From Halobacteriales archaeon (GTDB lineage Archaea; Thermoplasmatota; E2; JACPAO01; JAHFTW01): a stretch of DNA of 7,014 nt. The notes under the pieces are model-generated. The model was not told the origin of the DNA and did no database searches. It worked only from the letters and a program-made list of their open reading frames with translations. A program made the position numbers and the translations under genes. Of this stretch, positions 1 to 6,368 are shown in pieces (position 1 is the first letter of the stretch; every line of letters begins with the position of its first letter). The stretch covers positions 1-7,014 of the forward strand of contig JAIVGU010000029.1 of assembly GCA_020201445.1 (NCBI GenBank), in the 5' to 3' direction.

Positions 1-1278
1 GAACAGGTCGGTGCAGTACTGCACCGTGCCCTGGATGGTGTCCTGCCCCTTGCTCATGAAGAGGGCGAGGTCGAACGGCGTCGTGGCGGTCGGCGCCTCC
101 AGCTCCTTGAGGGTGAGGCCGCCCATGCGGAACTTCACGGGCGGGATGTTCTGCAGCGCGAACACCACCTGCACGAGGGGGTTGCGGCTGGGGTCGCGCT
201 CGGGCTTGAGCGCCTCGACGATGCGCTCGAAGGGGACGTCCTGGTGCGCGTAGGCGTCGACGCAGGTGGCGCGCACGCGGGCGAGGAAGTCGCGGAACGT
301 GGGGTCGCCGCCGGCGTCGGCGCGCAGGACGAGGGTGTTGACGAAGAAGCCGACGAGCCCCTCCAGCTCCGGCCGGCTGCGGCCAGCGATGGGGGAGCCG
401 ACGGCGAAGTCCTCCTGGCCAGTGGCGCGGTGGAGGAGCGCCTGGAACCCGGCGAGGAGGACCATGAACAGCGTGGCGTCCTCGGCGCGCGCCAGCGCCT
501 GCAGGCTGTCGGAGAGCGGGATGGGGAGGGAGAAGTGGCTCTCGCCGCCGCGGAAGGTCTGCTGCGCCGGCCGGGTGCGGTCGGTGGGCAGCTCCAGCGG
601 CGCTACACCCTGGAGGCGCTTCGCGAGCTGGTCGAGCTGGCGGCCCAGCTCGTCGCCCTGCACGGAGGTGCGCTGCCAGAGGGCGAAGTCGGAGTACTGG
701 ATGGGCAGCGGCTCCAGCGGGGAGGGGCGTCCCTCGCGGAACGCCTGGTAGAGCGCCATCAGCTCGCGGAAGAAGACGCCGCCCGACCAGCCGTCGAAGG
801 CGATGTGGTGGAAGGTCAGCAGCAGGAGGTGCTCCTGGGGGTCGCAGCGCAGCAGCCGGGCGCGCAGCACGGGGCCGGCGCGCAGGTCGAACGGGCGCCG
901 CCCCTCCGCCTCCGCCAGTTGCAGCGCAGAGCGCAGCCGCGCCTCCGGGGTGGGGCCGGCCACCTCCTCGGCGGGGAGGGTGAAGCCGCGGAAGGGCGCG
1001 ACCAGCTGCACCGGCTCCCCGCCCGAGACGGCGTAGGTGGTGCGCAGGGTCGCGTGGCGGCGCACGATCTCGGCCAGCGAGCCCTCCAGCGCCGCGGCGT
1101 CGAGCGCCCCGGTGAGCTGCAGGACGACGGGCAGGTTGTAGGCCGCGCTGGCCGGGGCCCACTGGTGGATGAACCAGAGCCGCTGCTGCGCGAACGACAG
1201 CGGGAACGCGTCGGCCCCGGCCGCGCCCGCCTCCTGCGCGGGCGGCGCCAGGGGGGCCAGGGCGGCCTCCTCCCTCAT
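1..1278 (-). CDS. Nonribosomal peptide synthetase, N-terminal condensation domain (partial, runs off the left edge)
   Basis: The first 426 residues of an NRPS are visible; the reading frame is open to base 1. This part is one complete condensation domain, which forms the amide bond between an upstream acyl or peptidyl donor and the downstream aminoacyl carrier. All the classical core motifs can be read in order: SFAQQRLWF (residues 28-36), RHATLRTTY (74-82), the catalytic HHIAFDGWS (157-165; second His is the expected base), YSDFALWQ (195-202), a GSPIAGR...GLVGFFVNTLVLR block (294-319), HQDVPFERIVEALKPERDPSR (345-365) followed by VVFALQN (371-377), and a final VQYCTDLF (419-426). FDGWS and FVNTLVLR are typical of the LCL subtype. 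Before the first motif there is only an Ala/Pro/Glu-rich tail of about 24 residues, perhaps a docking segment. The ATG overlaps the stop of the amidohydrolase (ATGA) and has a GGAGG site 5 nt upstream, so the two are probably translationally coupled. An adenylation domain is expected beyond the window but is not seen. Confidence 0.95.
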   Translation of the reverse strand, partial: MREEAALAPLAPPAQEAGAAGADAFPLSFAQQRLWFIHQWAPASAAYNLPVVLQLTGALDAAALEGSLAEIVRRHATLRTTYAVSGGEPVQLVAPFRGFTLPAEEVAGPTPEARLRSALQLAEAEGRRPFDLRAGPVLRARLLRCDPQEHLLLLTFHHIAFDGWSGGVFFRELMALYQAFREGRPSPLEPLPIQYSDFALWQRTSVQGDELGRQLDQLAKRLQGVAPLELPTDRTRPAQQTFRGGESHFSLPIPLSDSLQALARAEDATLFMVLLAGFQALLHRATGQEDFAVGSPIAGRSRPELEGLVGFFVNTLVLRADAGGDPTFRDFLARVRATCVDAYAHQDVPFERIVEALKPERDPSRNPLVQVVFALQNIPPVKFRMGGLTLKELEAPTATTPFDLALFMSKGQDTIQGTVQYCTDLF

Positions 1279-2465
1279 GCGGCCCTCCCCGCCACGGCCT
1301 CGGGCCGGCAGGCCAGCTCCTTGCCGGCGACGTAGGTGGCGTCCGCGCGCCCCGCCCCGGCGATGCCGGCCACCGCGGCCGCGGCGTCAAGGCCCCGCGC
1401 CGGCTCGCCGAGGTCCCACACCGCGAGGTCGGCGAGGGTGCCCTCCGCGAGGGTGCCGGTGGGCAGCCGCAGGACGCGGGCGGGCTCCGCCGTGGCCGCG
1501 AGGAACGCCTCGGTGAGGGTGAAGCCGCCGCGCTGCACGGCGGTCAGCAGGTTGCGCCCCATGTGGAACGGCGGCGTGTCGGTGCCGATGAGCAGCGGCG
1601 TCCGGCCGCGCAGGGCGGCGCAGGGGTTGCCGACGCCGGCGCGCCGCGTCGCCTCGGGGCAGTAGGTGACGGGGACACGCCAGCGCGCGAGGGTCTCCAG
1701 GTCGGCCGCGTCGACGTAGACGCAATGGACGGCCACGAAGGAGCCAAGCTGGAGCAGGCCCACCCGCTCGAGGAGCTGCACAGCGCTCTCGCCCAATTCG
1801 TCGCGCTCCTCGCGGCGCTGCGCGACGTGCGCCTGGACGGGGAGCGGCCCGTCCGGGTGCCGCGCCGCGGCCTGCGCGACCGCCTGCAGGTCGCCAGGGG
1901 GGAGGCCGGCCTCGTGCAGGACGAAGGTGGGCAGGAACGGCGCGGCGGAGCCGTAGGGGGCGCGCGCCAGGTCGAACGCCTTGCCGCGCCGCTGGTCGAG
2001 GTCGGGGCCGGCGCGCAGGGTGCGGCCGACGGCGAGGCGGGGGCCCCGGCCGGCCAGCGCGACGTGCATGTCCGTGAAGTAGGAGCGGGTCCACGCCGTC
2101 GTGATGCCGGAGGCCAGGTGGGACGCGGCCGCCTCGGCGACCGCGGCCTGCACGTCCTCCTCGCCGAGCGCCTGCAGCACGCCGTCGTAGCGCGCGATGC
2201 GCCGCGTCGTGGTGTCGTCCTCCCGGCGCTCGAAGACGCTGGCGGCGATGGCCTGCATCTTCAGGTGCGTGTGGGTGTCCACGAAGCCGGGGGCCAGCAC
2301 TTGGCTGTCGCGCAGCGCCACGGCGCCGCTCCCCCCCGCCTCGCGCGCGTCGGGGCGCACCCGCACGATGCGGCCGCCGTCCACCTCGACGAGCGCGTCG
2401 GGGGCGAGGCGGAGGCCGCCGGGGGAGGGGAGGAGGGCGGCGCCGCGGAAGCTCCGCCGGCTCAC
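1275..2465 (-). CDS. ATZ/TRZ-type amidohydrolase (metal-dependent, deaminase-like), atypical active site
   Basis: This 396-residue protein has the length and layout of the amidohydrolase superfamily branch holding triazine hydrolases, SsnA and MTA/SAH deaminase: a short N-terminal beta-sandwich part, PGFVDTHTH (59-67), the barrel, and a C-terminal GTLAEGTLADLAVWDL (337-352). The expected metal ligands are present: His65 and His67, His213 (QAHVAQ), His247 (VHC) and Asp296 (IGTD). Their spacing resembles AtzA and TM0936. Two key positions differ. The Glu three residues after the third metal His, the usual proton shuttle, is Gln216, and the common HCPxSN motif reads YCPEAT (268-273). Normal deaminase activity is therefore uncertain, and the substrate is unknown. 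The GTG start at 2465 overlaps the TGA of the GNAT gene (GTGA) and follows GGTGGGAG. An in-frame open stretch further upstream lies inside the GNAT gene and is not part of the protein. Its place between GNAT and NRPS suggests precursor processing, product tailoring or self-protection (inference). Confidence 0.85.
   Translation of the reverse strand: MSRRSFRGAALLPSPGGLRLAPDALVEVDGGRIVRVRPDAREAGGSGAVALRDSQVLAPGFVDTHTHLKMQAIAASVFERREDDTTTRRIARYDGVLQALGEEDVQAAVAEAAASHLASGITTAWTRSYFTDMHVALAGRGPRLAVGRTLRAGPDLDQRRGKAFDLARAPYGSAAPFLPTFVLHEAGLPPGDLQAVAQAAARHPDGPLPVQAHVAQRREERDELGESAVQLLERVGLLQLGSFVAVHCVYVDAADLETLARWRVPVTYCPEATRRAGVGNPCAALRGRTPLLIGTDTPPFHMGRNLLTAVQRGGFTLTEAFLAATAEPARVLRLPTGTLAEGTLADLAVWDLGEPARGLDAAAAVAGIAGAGRADATYVAGKELACRPEAVAGRAA
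1284..1288 (-). promoter_or_regulatory. Ribosome binding site of the NRPS gene
   Basis: On the minus strand GGAGG lies within GGGGAGGG, five bases before the ATG at 1278. It sits inside the last codons of the amidohydrolase gene and fixes the NRPS start at the ATGA overlap. Confidence 0.65.
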
Positions 2466-3520
2466 GCGCTCCCACCGGGGAGGAAGTGCGACATCACGAC
2501 GAGGTCGACGCCCTCCTTGTAGGGGGCGCTGGGGACGCCCTCGCGGCGGAAGCCCAGCCCGGCCAGCAGGTGGCGCAGCTCGATGGCGGGGTCGGGGACC
2601 TCGGTGAAGACCTTGCGGACCTTGTCCTCGGCGGAGACGCGCAGGGCGGTCTTGGCCAGCGCCGTGGCGGCCTCCCGGGAGGGCGCGGCGGGGTCGAGGA
2701 CGAGCATCGCCTTGTCGAGCTTGACGTGCTTCTTGCTCAGCACCAGGAAGCCGGCAGGGCCCTCCTGGCCGCGCGCGACGAAGACGTGGCGCTTGGGGGA
2801 CGGGGTGAGCAGCCACTCGCAGTGGGCACGGTCGACGGGGTCGTGGGTGGCGCGCAGCCAGGGCAGCATCGCCTCGGCCTCGGCGGCGCTGGCCTTGCCG
2901 GACAGCTCCTCGACGCGCACGGGGCCGCCCTCGGCGAGGCGGTGCGGGAACAGCGTGGGCTGCGCCGGCGGGGGGGCCCAGCGGGCGGGGCGGCGGCCCA
3001 CGATGAGCTCGTCGGAGCCGGGGACGTAGTGGGTGCGCATGTGGCCCTCGATCTGGTAGCCGAACTCGCCGACGGAGAGGCGGATGTGGCCGGTCTCGGG
3101 GACGGGGAGGGTGTGGAACAGCTTGCGGATGCCGGGGCGGTGGTCGTAGTCGGACTCGATGACCTGGTGCATGCGGCGCCCGATGCCGCGGCCCTGGTGC
3201 TCGTTCTTGACGATGAAGGTGGAGCCCTTCACGGTGCCCCAGCGCTTGAAGATGTGGACGTAGTAGCCGAGGATGCCCTCACCCTCGAAGGCGACCCAGA
3301 CCTCGCTCTTGGTGGTCGAGGCGTGCGTGTCGGGGCGGGGGTTGAAGTGCTGGTCGAGGAAGCGGTCCGCGGTGGAGCGCGGCGTGTCGCCGTAGACGCG
3401 GGGCGTGTACTTGGGGGAGCAGACGGTGGTCGCGAAGTCCTCCAGGTCGTCGGTCTTGCGCAGCAGTCGGACATCAACATGGGCATTGGCGGTCAAGGGT
3501 TCACCACGGTCTGCGTCCAC
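2462..3520 (-). CDS. Tandem GNAT-fold acetyltransferase, second domain degenerate
   Basis: This 352-residue protein is about twice the length of a single GNAT domain. The first half (about 15-175) has the acetyl-CoA pyrophosphate-binding loop NEHQGRGIGRRMHQ (106-119; the Q-G-R-G-I-G core), preceded by the usual strands VWVAFEGEGILGYYV and STFIV. A Pro/Arg-rich linker (about 176-195) leads to a second half (about 200-348) with GNAT-like strands HVFVARGQEGPAGFLVL and the closing LGFRREGVPSAPYKEGVDL, but the loop position reads DPAAPSREAATAL, without the R/Q-x-x-G-x-G pattern. The second copy probably does not bind acetyl-CoA in the normal way. Substrate unknown: it could acylate an amine in the product or precursor, or give self-resistance. 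The GTG at 3520 is the only start before an in-frame stop upstream and has only a weak, distant GGAG. A TTG at 3496 has GGTGA four bases upstream and is a real alternative. First gene of the GNAT-amidohydrolase-NRPS operon. Confidence 0.8.
   Translation of the reverse strand: MDADRGEPLTANAHVDVRLLRKTDDLEDFATTVCSPKYTPRVYGDTPRSTADRFLDQHFNPRPDTHASTTKSEVWVAFEGEGILGYYVHIFKRWGTVKGSTFIVKNEHQGRGIGRRMHQVIESDYDHRPGIRKLFHTLPVPETGHIRLSVGEFGYQIEGHMRTHYVPGSDELIVGRRPARWAPPPAQPTLFPHRLAEGGPVRVEELSGKASAAEAEAMLPWLRATHDPVDRAHCEWLLTPSPKRHVFVARGQEGPAGFLVLSKKHVKLDKAMLVLDPAAPSREAATALAKTALRVSAEDKVRKVFTEVPDPAIELRHLLAGLGFRREGVPSAPYKEGVDLVVMSHFLPGGSA
2469..2476 (-). promoter_or_regulatory. Ribosome binding site deciding the amidohydrolase GTG start
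   Basis: GGTGGGAG on the minus strand ends three bases before the GTG at 2465, with its GGTG part seven bases away. It supports GTG as the start rather than a longer form reading back through the GNAT gene. The protein begins directly before the conserved N-terminal beta-strands, as expected for the family. Confidence 0.5.
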
Positions 3521-3550
3521 CCGAACGCGACTCCGGCCTGGACCTGACCC

Positions 3551-3570
3551 TGATTATTTAGGCTTATCTT
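3551..3570. promoter_or_regulatory. Divergent promoter element (A+T-rich island)
   Basis: This is the only clearly A+T-rich spot in the window and lies in the 117-base space between the divergent GNAT and transferase genes. On the plus strand it contains TTATTTA (3554-3560) and CTTATCTT (3563-3570); on the minus strand these read TAAATAA and AAGATAAG. Read as archaeal TATA boxes, TAAATAA lies about 35 bases upstream of the GNAT GTG at 3520, giving a nearly leaderless message, and TTATTTA lies about 30 bases upstream of the ATG at 3587. Read as a bacterial promoter, CTGACC (3544-3549) and TATCTT (3565-3570) would be a poor -35/-10 pair with a 15-base spacer. A CACGTG palindrome is at 3581-3586. 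Which polymerase it serves cannot be decided here. Confidence 0.5.
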
Positions 3571-3627
3571 GCGTTGGGGCCACGTGATGGAGGCAACGCG
3601 CGGCGACGGGAGGGCGGGCGCGCCGCG

Positions 3628-3632
3628 GGTGG
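3628..3632 (+). promoter_or_regulatory. Possible ribosome binding site for the ATG at 3638
   Basis: GGTGG lies five bases before the ATG at 3638, a partial match to the GGAGGTGATC consensus. It favours this start over the ATG at 3587 and the TTG at 3569, which have no comparable site, though a leaderless message could use 3587. Confidence 0.35.
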
Positions 3633-3637
3633 CCGAG

Positions 3638-4357
3638 ATGCCTTCGGGGTCACGTTGGGAACAGGGTCCTGGACACGCATCCATCGAGGAACGCGGTGTC
3701 CACGTTTGGCGCATTCCGGTGGCCGCCGCGGCCACGCTCCTTGCGGGCATGGCCCTCCCGCAGCCTGATCTGACCGAGATTGCGCAGCTTGCCTTCGCGG
3801 AGGACCAGCAGCGGCGCCGCGTCGCCCGCGCGGGCGTGCGCGACGTCTTGGCCCGCTACGTCGGCGGCGTCGCGCCCGAGGCGTTCGCGTTCGGGCGCCG
3901 CTGCGCGTCGTGCGGCGCGGCGGGGCACGGCAAGCCCCACGTGCTGGCGCCGGAGGCGGCGCGCGGGCTGGAGTTCAGCGTCGCGGACGCAGGCGGCACC
4001 GTGGCGGTCGCCGTCGCGCGGCAGCCGGTCGGGGTCGATGTGGAGGCGGACCCTGGCGCGGCTGCCCGCAGCGAGGTGGCCGCCGCCTTCTTCTCGGACG
4101 CGGAACGCTCCCGGCTGGCAGGCGCAGCCGACCCCGCCGCCGCGTTCCTGGAGGCCTGGACCCGCAAGGAGGCGGTGCTGAAGGCGCTCGGCGTCGGCGT
4201 GGCGGCCGGGCTGTCCGAGGAGGGGGCCGCCGCGTCGGCTGGCGCGCGGGCGTGGGTCGCAGGCTTCGCCGCGGGGGACGGGATGCGCGGCGCGGTGGCC
4301 ACGCTGGGGGAGGCGCCAACCCTGCGGCTGTTCCAGTGGGAGCCTCGCCACGCCTAG
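3638..4357 (+). CDS. Sfp-type 4'-phosphopantetheinyl transferase, SHS motif lost
   Basis: Transfers the phosphopantetheine arm of coenzyme A to a Ser of carrier domains, which the PKS and NRPS in this cluster need. The 239 residues from this start match the usual Sfp length. VHVWRIP (21-27) is the typical first strand. CASCG...HGKP (89-100) resembles the C-x-x-C-G...HGKP segment seen in actinobacterial family members. VGVDVE (131-136) supplies the Mg-binding Asp134 and Glu136. FFSDAE (151-156) and WTRKEAVLKA (174-183) supply the conserved Glu178 and Lys182. The segment that normally reads F-N-x-S-H-S is FSVADAG (113-119), so the CoA-contacting His and both Ser residues are absent. Starts at 3587 (ATG) and 3569 (TTG) are in frame and would add 17 or 23 residues; 3638 is chosen for length and the GGTGG upstream. 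Transcribed opposite to all other genes here; its stop overlaps that of the permease. Confidence 0.85.
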   Translation: MPSGSRWEQGPGHASIEERGVHVWRIPVAAAATLLAGMALPQPDLTEIAQLAFAEDQQRRRVARAGVRDVLARYVGGVAPEAFAFGRRCASCGAAGHGKPHVLAPEAARGLEFSVADAGGTVAVAVARQPVGVDVEADPGAAARSEVAAAFFSDAERSRLAGAADPAAAFLEAWTRKEAVLKALGVGVAAGLSEEGAAASAGARAWVAGFAAGDGMRGAVATLGEAPTLRLFQWEPRHA

Positions 4358-5453
4358 CGCCACCTGGGGGTCCAGCGGTCGCGCGTCCAGCGCAGCGTCT
4401 GCGCGCCCACCAGCACGAGCAGGACGGCGAGCACGGCGAGCACCGCGGCGGCCTGCAGGGCGGTGGCGCGGTCGCCGAGCACCAGCTCGCCGCGCAGGCC
4501 GTCGTTGAGGTAGGTCAACGGGGAGAGCCGCGAGGTCCACCGCACGTAGGCGGGGAGCCGCGCCGCGTCGAAGAACGAGCCCGACACGAGGATGACCGGG
4601 AGCAGCCCGACGTTCACGATGGCGCTGCCCAGCTCCAGCGAGGGCACGGCCGACCCGACGAGAGTGCCGAGGCCGGCGAAGACCAGGCTGCCCAGGACGA
4701 CGAGCAGCAACGCCAGCGGCGTGACGGCGACCGGATCGCGGAACACCAGCCACGCGGCCGCCACCAGGACGGCGCACGCGGCGAGGTTGACCAGGGTGAT
4801 GCTGGCCATGCGCGCCAGCAGCCACTCCCCCTTGCGCATCGGCGACACCGCGAGGCGGTCGAGGAGGCCGCGGTCGCGCATGTCCACCACGCCCTCGAAG
4901 GAGCGCGACATGCTGATGGAGAGGATGGCGAGCCCGAGGACGCCCGGCAGCAGGAAGCCGGAGTAGCTGGCGGCGGGGCGCGCCTCCAGGGAGGCGACCT
5001 GCAGCCCGAGGGCCTGCGGGGCCTGCACCGCCGCGAGGGCGGAGCGCACCGCGGAGGCCACGACGCCGTCGGAGTACGGCCCGCCCACGCCCAGCAGGAG
5101 CTGGAGCGGGACGCCTTGGCTCGTGTTGCCGAACCCGGCGGGGACGGTGAGGGCCGCGGCGGCCCGCGCCTTGCCGAGCCACGCGGCGGCCTCGGCCGGC
5201 CCGTCGGGCAGGACCGCGTCGAGCACCTCGACCGTCCCCGTGGCGGCGAGCGCCTGGCGCAGCGCCAGCGAGGCGGGGGAGTGGTCGCGGTCGTCGAACA
5301 GGGCCACCGGCCGCTCCGCGCCGGAGGACGAGAAGATGGCCCCGAACACGAGCAGCAGGACCAGGGGCATGGCGAGGTTGAGGACGACGTGGGTCGGGGA
5401 GCGGACCCAGGTGCGCAGGCCGAGCAGGACCTCCGCGCCGACGCGGCGGGCGT

Positions 5454-5457
<4 letters not shown>
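4354..5457 (-). CDS. ABC-2 type exporter permease
   Basis: A 367-residue membrane protein of the ABC-2 family, partner of the ATPase encoded just upstream. The layout is classical: a cytoplasmic N-terminus, one membrane helix (about 24-43), a large extracytoplasmic domain (about 45-163), then a cluster of about five helices (roughly 165-184, 217-239, 245-270, 276-296 and 333-354). The cytoplasmic loop after the second helix contains MRDRGLLDRLAVSPMRKGEW (193-212), the coupling region usual in DrrB-like proteins, and the C-terminal part has VSGSFFDAARLPAYVRW and LSPLTYLNDGLRGEL, matching the family's SGxxF...LPxxY pattern. The ATG overlaps the ATPase stop (ATGA) with GGAGG six bases upstream, so the two subunits are probably made in matched amounts. 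It ends at a TAG sharing CTAG with the convergent transferase. Likely exports, or protects against, the PKS/NRPS product; the substrate cannot be read from sequence. Confidence 0.93.
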
Positions 5458-6359
<902 letters not shown>

Positions 6360-6363
6360 GGAA

Positions 6364-6368
6364 CCCTC
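6364..6368 (-). promoter_or_regulatory. Ribosome binding site of the ATPase gene, overlapping the PKS stop
   Basis: On the minus strand the PKS stop and the site are fused as TGAGGG; GAGGG ends four bases before the ATG at 6359. This suggests a terminating ribosome can restart on the exporter gene. Confidence 0.5.

Noticed and set aside
244..1335. A plus-strand open frame of 363 residues antisense to the NRPS condensation domain
   Set aside because: No domain is recognisable, while the minus strand carries all the condensation motifs without interruption.
1563..2522. A plus-strand open frame of 319 residues antisense to the amidohydrolase
   Set aside because: Low-complexity translation; the opposite strand encodes all the metal ligands of an amidohydrolase.
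2466..2816. Upstream extension of the amidohydrolase reading frame
   Set aside because: The added residues are Pro/Arg-rich nonsense lying inside the GNAT gene; the GTG at 2465 has a ribosome site and the family's normal N-terminus.
2486..3547. A plus-strand open frame of 353 residues antisense to the GNAT gene
   Set aside because: Its composition is Gly/Ala/Val/Leu/Asp-rich without recognisable motifs; the minus-strand frame shows a clear GNAT loop.
3521..3637. A terminator, small RNA, riboswitch or attachment site in the intergenic region
   Set aside because: Apart from the A+T island and a CACGTG palindrome I could see no stable hairpin with a T-run, no repeat and no conserved RNA motif.
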